Assembly: GCF_021730395.1 (NCBI RefSeq)
Contig: NC_069373.1
Location: 11,426,001-11,490,000 of the forward strand
Origin: Mercenaria mercenaria
Lineage: Eukaryota; Mollusca; Bivalvia; Venerida; Veneridae
DNA length: 64,000 nt
Direction of reading: 5' to 3'
Shown here piece by piece: positions 22,986-32,925 of the stretch. Below the pieces are notes generated by a model. It worked only from the letters and a program-made list of their open reading frames with translations. It was not told where the DNA came from and ran no database searches. How positions within the stretch are numbered: position 1 is the stretch's first letter; every line of letters begins with the position of its first letter. The translations under genes and the position numbers were made by a program.

Positions 22986-24233
22986 AAATTCAGACCATCT
23001 GTGCACTTAGATAAACTTCAGAAAAAAATGACAGAAATGCGTCCTATACATGGTCTTTGTCAGCATATTAAAGATTCTCTTGACGCCTGGAACAACCTAG
23101 AGCTAAATGTTGCAGTGACGGGAAACGCGGGTGTTGGAAAATCCAGTCTCATTAATGCGCTTAGAAAAGTGAAGCCATCGGACAAAAATGCAGCTAAAGT
23201 TGATGTCGTTGAAACAACCACAGAAGGTAAAAAGTACACATATCCCGAAAATCAATACGTAGCTATATGGGACCTACCTGGTACCGGGACACAGAAATTC
23301 TTGAGACAAAAATACTTAGAGGAGATGGATTTTTCCCGTTTTAACGTGGTTATAATAGTTTCTGCGGGGCGCTTTTTGCAAGATGACATATGGCTGGGGA
23401 AAGAACTTCTTCACTTACGGAAGAATATCCTGTTTGTGAGAACGAAAATTGACATTGACATGATGAATGCGAAGCGAGACCATCCAGATGATTTCAACGA
23501 AGCAGACTGCATGGCGAAAATCAGAAATAACTTAACTGACAATATTCGTATTGGTGGTATACCAGATTCAGTCAGCGGCATCTACTTGGTTAGTTCCCCA
23601 GAGAGTACTTCTTATGATTTTGCAGAATTAGATAAGAAGTTAAAAAGTCTACTGAATATTAAAGGAAAAGCAATAAGGGCAATGCTACAAAAACCTGTTG
23701 AGGAAGCAATAAGAGCAGACCAAGCATTCAACAAAAATGAATTCAAAGGTTGGAAAGCTGTTTCTGCTATCTATGGTTTCCTACCTATACCAAACCTTGA
23801 GACTGGACTTGGTAATATGTCTATATCCTCAATACGTGAAAAGTGCCTGGAGAAGTTTTGTATTGATGAATCATCACTTGACAAGATCTCGGATGATATT
23901 GATGAATCATCACTTGACAAGACCTCGGATGAGGTACGTATGTCGCCGAAAGATGTGCTGAAACGACGTCTGAAATCGTATCGCGCTTTTAAAGAAGGCA
24001 CCTTACTCACCTCCGTGGAGGAAAAAAATTGGTCAACCTTTAGACAGTTTTCAAAGTATATGGTTCCTGTCATTGGCTTTTTTCTGTCAGCTCACAAGGC
24101 GTACTTTACCACGCAAGCTTGTTTGGAAACAATGTGTGACGAAATGGCAGAAGATGAACTTAAATTGGTTAAGCTGAGGCTTGACGGACTGGAGAAAGAG
24201 TTGCAACCACTTAAGAACATATTCAGTAGGTAG
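22986..24233 (+). CDS. IRG-like GTPase, terminal exon with the GTPase domain
   Basis: Immunity-related GTPases (p47/IRG) bind GTP and, in vertebrates, act on membranes of vacuoles holding pathogens. The exon follows a TTTATTTTCCACAG acceptor in phase 0 and ends at TAG 24231-24233. Numbering the predicted 533-residue protein: G1 GNAGVGKSS at 164-172, G3 DLPG at 214-217, G4 TKID at 271-274. G1 is of the canonical GKS type, so nucleotide binding should be intact. An N-terminal helix precedes the G domain and a long helical C-terminus follows, with hydrophobic VPVIGFFLSA near residue 474. A 36-bp in-frame duplication sits in the C-terminal half. The frame is open with no lesion. Opening at GTG 23001 is not a real start; the frame continues to the acceptor. 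Which of the several invertebrate IRG-like groups it belongs to cannot be told by eye. Confidence 0.95.
   Translation, partial: KFRPSVHLDKLQKKMTEMRPIHGLCQHIKDSLDAWNNLELNVAVTGNAGVGKSSLINALRKVKPSDKNAAKVDVVETTTEGKKYTYPENQYVAIWDLPGTGTQKFLRQKYLEEMDFSRFNVVIIVSAGRFLQDDIWLGKELLHLRKNILFVRTKIDIDMMNAKRDHPDDFNEADCMAKIRNNLTDNIRIGGIPDSVSGIYLVSSPESTSYDFAELDKKLKSLLNIKGKAIRAMLQKPVEEAIRADQAFNKNEFKGWKAVSAIYGFLPIPNLETGLGNMSISSIREKCLEKFCIDESSLDKISDDIDESSLDKTSDEVRMSPKDVLKRRLKSYRAFKEGTLLTSVEEKNWSTFRQFSKYMVPVIGFFLSAHKAYFTTQACLETMCDEMAEDELKLVKLRLDGLEKELQPLKNIFSR
23862..23933 (+). repeat. 36-bp in-frame duplication in the IRG coding sequence
   Basis: IDESSLDKISDD is followed at once by IDESSLDKTSDE. The two 36-bp units differ at only a few bases, so the duplication is recent. 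It lengthens an acidic surface loop rather than the G motifs. Confidence 0.95.
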
Positions 24234-25580
24234 GTTTCTAAACGAAACACTGTACGATGAAACTCTAAGACTGTTTTCACCGTCCTTACATACTTCAAGC
24301 TTAAATATAAAACAATAGACTGTGATGAAAAACTGTTTAGTCAGATGGGGTGTTCGTCATTGCTTATCAGTAAAAAAACTGAAAAGTTGTTACTTATATT
24401 ATCCTTATAGCGATATAAACATTTTTGGGGGCAATGCCCCCAGATTTAACAAACCGTCTTTCAATTTTCTTGTCGAGCTTATGACCAACTTGACAACACA
24501 CAGAAAAGAAGTTCCAAAGTATTTACCAAACATAACTTTAATATTGCATTTTGCAATTATATTTTTGATCAAGATATGATTAAATAGATCTATACATTTT
24601 ATATTTACAACAGTATCTGAAGAAAACTAAATTGCATTATAAATATAAATTATAATAGATCTACTTAAGCGTAAGAATAATAAAGACGCTTGATTTGATC
24701 ACGTGATCGATTTTGAAACCGACACTTGTTTTGATCATGTGACCTATTCTGAAATCCAATGACTAGTTTCAATACGCTAAAAAAATGTGTTCTTGATTCT
24801 GCGTAAAAATAGCAACTACTAAGGAATTTCAACGCCACTGATAAGCCGATAGATTATTGATTTTTTCATCGCCGTGCCTCGACACCGTTGTGGATGTGTA
24901 TTATGGAAAAACTTTATCAGTTTGCGGTGATCACTACCGTTTATCAGTAGGCGAATCTAGGCGAATCTATAAATATGCGGCAACATCCTATAGATCCCGA
25001 TTCCGATCTGTTAAAATATCTTTTCCGTGCAGGTTTTATTTCTAAAATATAATTTCAGAAAATACAGTGCTGAAATGAAATACTTTTCACATGTCTAATA
25101 AAATATTTTCAAGAGATATGTTATTTATAAAAATCAATACTATATAAAAAATAATAATAACAAAAAAAAATTAAAAAACAGTGTTTTACTTGAAATAGAA
25201 TAGGCAGAAAAAGATCATTACTTATTCGTCAGTTTGAATTTATGACTTATTTGGTTAGGGGAAATTAATTTGACAGTTTGATCTTTTATAATTATCATAT
25301 TATCTAATCTAATAATCGGTAGTAGATTTTTTTCTCATTGTTTGAATTCGTACAATCAACTATGGACAGATTACTTCTGTTTTACACCAACTATTAAGAA
25401 CATTTTAAAGCTTAAAGGCATATTTATGTCCTTATTCGTGGTTGTATATTATGTATAATTATATATTTTGATCTTGAAATCAGCTTTAAATTGTTAATCA
25501 AAATGTCTTGTCCACACAAGTTGCATAAAAATGAATTGAATTTCAAATAGTTACTAAAATTTAATACACAATTGCACGAT
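24234..25580. other. IRG 3' region and unassigned sequence
   Basis: Contains a GGGGGCAATGCCCCC hairpin (about 24426-24441), a plausible polyadenylation signal AATAAA at 24679-24684, and two TGATC(A)CGTGATC-like sites near 24698-24740. No further coding sequence is recognised. Confidence 0.45.
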
Positions 25581-26242
25581 GCATATCCATATCGGCGGAC
25601 TCTTTGCGAAATATGCTTTATCGGCGGTTTCTTGCGTCGGCACCAGCGATTCTTTGCTATAAACAGGTTGACAGTTATAAAAAGTCAGATATACACACCA
25701 AATTAAATAAGCTATAATGTTTCAAGATAGTCATTAGCATAGAGCCTCTTTGTGCGTAATGCAGAGAGCCTGTCTGTGCATAAAAAAACAACTGATATGC
25801 AAAGAGACCGCCGGTGCCACGACAAAATCGAAAGTAAGGGGTTTTGAAAAAATCCATTTACATTTCGGCATATTTATCTTTATTATTTGGAAGAATATTG
25901 ATAAATGAATACAAATAGTGTGCTTGATATGTATGATTTGGTTAAAGACTGTGGAAAAAGTCGGGCTAGTGTTCCATGTCAGTACAACAGCAACAAATTT
26001 CATCGAGTTGCGAGCAAAATCGCTGATAATTAAAAAGTAAACACTACAAAATAGAGAAAAGACAGTCTAATGTTCCGTGCTCTAGTTTTTTTGAGCAGCA
26101 TACCTATGATCATGGATGGCAGCTCGATTCTTCGCCTCCCATACCAACCTAGGCACTGTTTATAGCAAACAATAGCCGGTGCCGACGCAAAGAAACCGCC
26201 GATATAGCAGATTTCGCAAAGAGTCCGTCGATATGGATATGC
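25581..26242. mobile_element. 0.66-kb element with 86-bp inverted repeats
   Basis: The left arm 25581-25666 and right arm 26155-26242 are about 90 percent complementary (GCATATCCATATCGGCGGAC at the outer end, TTTGCTATAAACAG inside). The roughly 490-bp middle codes for nothing evident. This fits a MITE-like DNA transposon remnant; I see no certain target duplication. Confidence 0.65.
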
Positions 26243-26965
26243 ACTGTGAATTGGAGAGAGCATCCTGAATATACATGTCATCTAGGGAAGGTTTGAATCC
26301 ATAGAGATGTTGTCAAAAGTTATAGCATCAGAATATTGCGGGCAAGCAGTCATTTCAATAGCAACCACCACGCCACCGCAAATCAGGAGAGATATTTTTT
26401 TTACTTTTTCAAGAAATCCGACCTCACTATAGGGCCAATAGAAACGCGCTTATTCTGGAAAGGTAAAGCATTTCCCAACCTGAACCTGTGCGCGATTCTT
26501 TAGTCTAAAGGTCAGAACATTATTTATATGACGTGTTAAACGCCATATACGCTGATCAAATGGTATTTATCTGCAGGAAAATTATCGTTTAACGTAAAGA
26601 GTGCGCTAATTACTTTTATAATTCCGCATACATATACGTATTTTATCATTTTTCAGACCGACTAATTTTTGCTGCGGGAGGTAATCAGCCATTCCGCGAT
26701 GATAACTTGCCGCAGGTGCCCGTTATATTTCGGCCTCATTTTCTTGGTAATTATCCCTGTGCAGATGTACATTTATGTTACCTGTTTAATGTATTTCATC
26801 TATCTGAGGGTGCAAATGGTTTCTGATGGTGATATTCGAAGGCCATGCCATGAATATACTACCACTTTAGATTCCCTACAGTTTGCCGGGTTGCAGTGAT
26901 GAATATAGCCAGTCTATCCCTCTGATCCGTGAATTCCGTACAAAGCATAGTTTAAATACATGTAC
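26243..26965. other. No gene recognised
   Basis: Short open frames at 26669-26899 include a hydrophobic run but have no acceptor, donor or known motif that I could support. Confidence 0.4.
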
Positions 26966-27875
26966 ACTGCTGCACTGGCACCAGAACAGAAAGAAAATGC
27001 CTTTGTACATGTTATACCCTACCACTAGGTATTCTATAAGAACCATGGTCATGAACGGGAAAGTGCACTAACCCGTTTCAATCGTACATTTCTCAACTTA
27101 AACGCGCAGTTCGGTGAATGGGTACCTAGTATATTGAACAAGCGATAATTTATCTTCCATCGTGCACCAATCACATTGTCTCAATATTCCATATTGCTGA
27201 GATTATCAACATATTTTATGCTTTCGTCAACGTTACAGAAAAAAACTTGCTTGACCCTCCCTAATGAACATCCGGTCTAGAGGTCACGGCAGTGTGCACA
27301 TGTTTGGCGAAATGTATACAAACAAAAACAGAATTTTAAAAAAATCATAATTTTACACTAAAACTCGAAATGATGAATGAAATTCATCTAATATATGATC
27401 TTTAATTTGAAATCGTACATTGGTCTGCATCCGTTCTGTTTATTTTATTCATTTTGCACATTTATGCTGCATTTTCACATTTTAGCGAACACGTGTAGTA
27501 AAATGACGATTGACATACATTTTCACAACAGCCAATCATAATGGTTTTGTAATCTAGAACGGAACTTAACTAGGGAACTTCAAGCAAGTTTTTTGTGTAA
27601 CGTTGAAATAACTATAAACTACGCGTTGTTTTTCTAAGATAAGATGTATTAAAATAATGTGACCGGTACACAATGGAAGATAAATTACCACTTGTTTGAT
27701 ATCCATAGTACACATTTACCGCACTGCGTGTTTTAGGTATGAAATGCGCGATTGAAACGGGTTAGTATATTTTCCCGTTCATCATCATGACCATGGTTCT
27801 TATAGAATACCTAGGGGTAGGGTGTAACATGTACAGAGGCATTTTCTTTCTGTTCTGGTGCCAGTGCACTGCTGA
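26966..27875. mobile_element. 0.9-kb element with about 230-bp inverted arms
   Basis: Arms 26966-27200 and 27645-27875 are complementary over most of their length, for example GCACTGGCACCAGAACAGAA outside and AATTTATCTTCCAT inside, with small indels. The middle 440 bp is AT-rich and non-coding. A third half-arm occurs at 41320-41480, so this is a repeat family. Confidence 0.65.
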
Positions 27876-28159
27876 CTAGTCAATCTAGTGTACAAATTAA
27901 ACCAACTACAGCTAATGCGAACTCAATCAAATCCACTATTTTCCTTGTTCTCGGTGCTTCCGAGGGATCTGCTTCTTCATGCTTTGTTAATATATTATGT
28001 TATTATTAAGTTATTAAGTATATATCTATTTCAAGAATTTTACAAAAACATTTGATAATTTTAGGGGTTTTTTTATATTAATAACTTCCCTACATCGTTT
28101 AATGATGTTTCAGCAAGAAGCTTTTTATTTACACTACAGTATGTTTTTTTTTTATTTTT
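27876..28159. other. No gene recognised
   Basis: AT-rich spacer ending in a T-rich run next to the following element. Confidence 0.5.
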
Positions 28160-28823
28160 ATGCCCCGAAGATGGGCACATTAAAATCGCATTGTCCGTCC
28201 GTCCGTCCGTCCGTCCGTCCGACCGTTACTTTGTAAATTATTGTCCGGGCTGTAACTCTGCCATCCATGAAGGAATTTTGAATTAGTTTAGCATAAATAT
28301 TAACCTTAATAAGACAACGTTTCTTGTGTAATACTCAGACCCCTAGCTACAAGGTCAATGTCACACTTAGAAGTCAAACGTTAATAGGGTTTGTTTCGTG
28401 TCCGGTTCGTTACTTTGCCATTCATCAAGAGGTTTTGAAATAACTCAGCATTAATGTTTATCATAATGAGACGACGTGTCATGGGAAGACCCAGAACTCT
28501 AGCTCCAAGGTCAAAGTCAAACTCAGAGTTCAAATGTTAACAGGGTCTGGTTTTTTTTTTTGTGTCCGACACATATTTCTGCCATCCATGAAGGGATTTT
28601 GAAATATCTTGGCACATATGGTAACCATAATCAGACAATGTGTCATGCGCAAGACCCAGAACACTTGCTCCAAGATCAAGGTCATAATCACAATTCAAAG
28701 GTTAATAGTTTTTCGTGTTCGGTATATAACTCTGTTTATATCCATGGAGGGATTTTGAAACCACTTAGTATAAATGTTTAGCATAATGAGGCAATGTGTT
28801 ACGCGCAAGAATCAGACCCTTAG

Positions 28824-29224
28824 TTCAATCTGACTTGAGTACATATCCTATTAAGCTACGCTGAGGTTCTGAGAACGAGCTACTGTAGCCTCGTTCTGAC
28901 GACCCTTTCGCTAGTCAATCAGAGCTTAACTTACAACATTTTGCAAATCTATTGTTAGCCTTGTTTTTTGATATTCAAAATTCTTGTGTAGTAATGTGTC
29001 AGATAGCCGGTTAGCTCAGTCGGTAGGCCACTTGCTCTGTAAGCAAAGGGTCCCGGGTTCGAGCCCTGGATTGACTGCACATTTTTCTTACTCTTTGATA
29101 TTCAAACAAGTCGTCTGACAGGTTCAAATAAAAATAGATTTTGCGAAATAATAAATACAGAAGACGAATGTGAGTGGGTCATTCTCAGATCTTCGTTTTG
29201 AAGATCAAGTTCTTTAGTCAGGTT
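28824..29224. mobile_element. 401-bp insertion with 9-bp target duplication
   Basis: GACCCTTAG occurs at 28815-28823 and again at 29225-29233, exactly bracketing this insertion inside a tandem unit. Elsewhere in the array the unit is uninterrupted. The ends (AATCTGACT and, inverted, AACCTGACT) are a possible short TIR. It contains a small GAACGAG..CTCGTTC hairpin and a tRNA-like segment. A 9-bp duplication would suit a Mutator-like MITE, but the superfamily is not proven. Confidence 0.6.
29005..29077 (+). tRNA. tRNA-like sequence, possibly pseudogene
   Basis: Has a canonical A box (TTAGCTCAGTCGG) and B box (GGGTTCGAGCC). The acceptor stem AGCCGGT/ATTGACT pairs with one mismatch and two G-U pairs, and the T stem CCGGG/CCTGG is good. 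The D stem is poor. The anticodon loop TCTGTAA lacks the normal U33, giving a nominal UGU. It is embedded in a 401-bp mobile insertion, so it is more likely a tRNA-derived part of the element than a working gene. Confidence 0.35.
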
Positions 29225-29819
29225 GACCCTTAGCTCCAAGATAAAGTTTACATTTAGAAATCAAGTCAAATGTTATTAGAGTCTGTTTCATGTCCGGTTC
29301 GTAACTCTGTCATTCATGAAAGAATTTCGAAATTACATGGCATAAATATTCCCCATAACGAGAAAACATGTTATGCATAACTAGATCATTAGCTCTATTG
29401 TCAAGGTCACATTTAGAGGTTAACGGTTTACTTGGTCTGTTTCTTGTCGGTTCCATAACTCTTCGGGAAGTTCCATCGATGAAGATATTTTAAAATTACA
29501 TGGCATAACCGTTCCCTATATTGAGATGACGTGTCAGACACAAGCCCAAGATCCCTAGCTTCAAGGTCAATGTCACACTTAATTAACAAGTTAACATTGT
29601 ATGTTTCTTGTCCAGACAATAACTCTGCCATTCATCAAAAATTACCTGTCACAATTCTTCCCTATCATGATGAGTTGGTGTGACCCCTAGCTCCAAGGTC
29701 AAGGTTACCTTCGGAGAACTTTTATTTTTATCTGGTCGCAAATTGATTCATACCTAAATTTTCTGGCTTATTTTACGCAGACAACTATAGCATTCTTGTG
29801 CACACATCGGGGGCATTTG

Positions 29820-32164
29820 TCGCTAATAGTGCCAGCTCTTGTTTGAGCTTCAATTCTAAATAATTGGTACATCATGAAAGTCATATATACTTGTATGTTT
29901 CCTTATAAAATGTCAAGGTCAGTAGTTTCTATTGTCGAGTTACCTTAAAGACGCACACAAAATAACAGTAATCTTTTGTATTTCCATAATGGTAATTAAC
30001 TAATTATACATGTTTGGTATGGAGAAATATGAAATAACAAGTACCCAGCTACAATTTGACAGTAAAAGATATAAGGCTAAGACAATGTATTTAATGTCTA
30101 AATATATTATTCAGTTATTGTAGTAGTATGCACGATACTTCATGTATTAAGGTGCGTTTAGACCACACTTTGTTTCTACAGTGTAAGATAGTTATTATTC
30201 TATGTTTATAAAACTATACTGAGAAGAGAATGACTGAATAAGTTTGCTGGCTGAAGTTGTGAAAACAGGGCTTAGATTGTCCACCTGTCATCTTGTAGAA
30301 TAGCTGTATTAAACCAGTATTACCCGAATTATTTGCACCAAGTTCAAGTTGGCGGAAAAAGTATACAACTAGGTCGTGGTGGGTATTTAACACTTCTAAT
30401 AACGATGGATAAAAATAAATGCTATAGTCTATAATTAGCGGTTAATGCGAATACGATAATGTTACACACCGATAGCCACACGAGAACTACATGCAGATAT
30501 AGACTTGCCACAGTTCTCTACTGCGAAATAATAAAGTGGTAATATGGGACTGGGAATTCATGGCATGAGAACCACCAGAAATCTTGTTCTTTTTCCACGG
30601 GCGTTTCGTATCCTAATTTACTCGAACCTAACTGTATACGCCAGTTCGGTAGGTTATTGATATGACGAATCATGGTTTTTATAGTGTCTAATGTATTTCT
30701 TATATTATGATATTGATAGTCTGAATTAGAGGTGTATATTAAATAACCTAAAATTGAAACAGACAATGTTATTTTGATCAACAAACATAACAAACAATAT
30801 GAATAATAATAGCATCATATATCATGTATGTTTTTAAGAAAACAGTTACTGAATATTAGCAATAGTTGGAATGGAAAAAGGTAGATCTATAAAAAATATT
30901 TTTACAGGTGTTTGTGTGTTCACTTATGACGACTTCTTATTAAAATGATGCTTATTTGTAACAAAAAACATTCCTGACTTTTTTAATTGATAAGTATTGT
31001 ACACATTAGAAAACATAGCCTAGATTTTTTCAATGTCAGTTCAAGGAAATCTTGTTCCTTTAAACTTTCAGATATTGGAATATTTTGACTTTCTTTCCAA
31101 ACTTTCATATAAAGTGTTACAAAAGTTGCAGGTTTCTGTTAGACTGTCAAGAACACGTGATGTCAGGACATAGAGTGCAAACAGAAGTATTGAAGAAATT
31201 GAAATACATTGTATAGCTTTATCTTTTACATATTATCAAACCTGGCAATGAAAGGTTTTTGTTTGTCGATGAACAACCGCTATTGAACAAGACTAGATTT
31301 TTTTATCTTTACCTTTTGAACAAAATATAGAAGTGTATTGAACACAAAATTAATAAATTTTATTGTTGTGCACTGTTAAAGTTGTGACCACTCCAGTTCT
31401 TGCCACACACAAATGCATTACATAATGCCTGCATGTACTTCCCTGGCATGAATGGGTTACATCAAGTCTTGAAACTGCAAAGCATTGTCCCCATCAGTCC
31501 TCTCAGTACTTTGATTATAACATGTTTTTCAATCTGTGATTAATTGAAACAACCGCAAAATGTATCTGATAATTTTACAACGACAAATATCTAATTTATA
31601 TTTCACAGATTTGAAACTATGAAATAAGTGAAATTGGGTTAATACTACTTAAGTGTCTGTGTAAAACCAAAATATCTTTCACACGTGAACATCCAATCTT
31701 AGATTTTCACTCTTAAATCCGTCGCCCGTGCAACTCTTCCGTTTAACATTTCTTCTGAGTCTGACACAAAACCAAACAAATGTTCTCTATGCTATTCACT
31801 ACTAGCCAATATTCTAGGAATGTGAAGAATGAAATACTAGGAACAAATCTTACATGTATTTCGGTGTACTTAAAATTACAACTAATTCAATTACTTTGAA
31901 ATTAAGGCCTTGAGATATATTTATGCATATGATCAAACTATTCAGAATATTACAGTTAGTATTGTACCATTTGGCGCCTTATATGTGCCAATAATCAATT
32001 CTATTATATTTCATCTAGATTTTTTAAAAAAAAATTAAAAAAACTAGGGGTTTGAATAATTCCTAGTAGTGGGCTAATGGCGAATATTCGCTCTTGTCCG
32101 CACAATAAACCTTATTTTCGACCCACCACCGTTGGATGACTCATTTCATAAATAAAAGATATAT
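29820..32164. other. No gene supported
   Basis: 2.3 kb of AT-rich sequence. A minus-strand frame at 30518-30770 follows a passable acceptor but matches no family I know. Nothing else is seen. Confidence 0.4.
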
Positions 32165-32177
32165 TAGAATCGAAATA

Positions 32178-32450
32178 GGGGCCTTCGTGGCCGAGTGGTT
32201 AAGGTCGCTGACTTCAAATCACTTGCCCCTCATTCATGTTGATTCGAGTCTCACTCGGGGCTTTGAATTCTTCATGTGAGAAAGCCATCCAGCTGGCTTG
32301 CGGAAGGTCGGTGGTTCTACCAAGGTACCCGCTCGTGATGAACTAATGCACGGAGGGACACCTGGGGTCTTCCTCCACCATCAAAGCTTGAAAGTCGCCA
32401 TATGACCTATAATTGTGTCGGTGCGACGTTAAACCCAACCAAAAAAAAAA
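32178..32450 (+). mobile_element. Intact tRNA-derived SINE with target duplication
   Basis: The head GGCCTTCGTGGCCGAGTGG resembles a tRNA-Leu/Ser A-box region, with a B box (TGATTCGAGTCTC) 50 bases on. The body includes CATCCAGCTGGCTTGCGG and AATGCACGGAGGGACACC. The 3' domain TTGTGTCGGTGCGACG leads to an A tail. It is flanked by near-identical 13-14 bp repeats (AGAATCGAAATAG at 32165-32177, AGAATCGGAATAAG at 32451-32464), as made by LINE-type integration. The 3' domain is shared with the copies at 10313-10562 and 50006-50060, so it is probably a molluscan V-SINE-type family. Confidence 0.88.
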
Positions 32451-32819
32451 AGAATCGGAATAAGTTATAGCAAAACCGTGTTTGAAACGTATAACCGCCC
32501 ATCGTGTTTAAATAGTGTTTAAACACGGTTTTACTATAAATTATTTCTTAGTTAAAATTATGGTTAGTTAACAACTGTATTCAGACTTATAACCAAGCGT
32601 GTCGGCAAAGTTCTTTAGACCGGTACTAGACTATTCGACAAACGTATACTCCTAGAAAATAATAATTTGAGTGGCGTGTCTACGAATAATGTATTACTGT
32701 CGCATCCTGAACAATTCAGTATGAGTATACAAGTCTATTCTGATCTAAAGTTTATCAGTGATCAGATAATAGTCGTTAATTGTAGGGTAATTAGAAAAGT
32801 AGGGGGTCTCCAACAGATC

Positions 32820-32925
32820 AGCAGGAGATATAGATTTTTTTTTTTAATATGTACATGTTGTAGTGATGAGGAACTCATGGCTCAAATCTGAATAAAGCTT
32901 TCTGTATTCTGTATTCTGTTAATAC
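32820..32925 (+). mobile_element. Possible LINE 3' end
   Basis: GAATAAAGCTTTCTGTATTC followed by further TGTATTC repeats. A polyadenylation-like AATAAA leading into a short 7-bp tandem tail is typical of CR1/L2-type LINE 3' ends. No coding part is nearby. Confidence 0.35.

Larger units (their letters stand above)
28160..29819. mobile_element. TIR element with internal ~155-bp tandem units
   Basis: Starts ATGCCCCGAAGATGGGCACA and ends GTGCACACATCGGGGGCAT, which are imperfect inverted repeats. After the left end comes a (CCGT)n run, then about seven degenerate units of 150-165 bp, each with a CCATCCATGAAGG-like segment, TAATGAGAC..CGTGTCATG and CTCCAAGGTCAA. One unit is split by a 401-bp insertion at 28824-29224. 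No protein is encoded. Confidence 0.6.

Noticed and set aside
30518-30793. Minus-strand frame with a hydrophobic start and an acceptor-like CAATTTTAG
   Set aside because: The nominal start is TTG, the family is unknown and no donor or partner exon was found; kept only as a remark.
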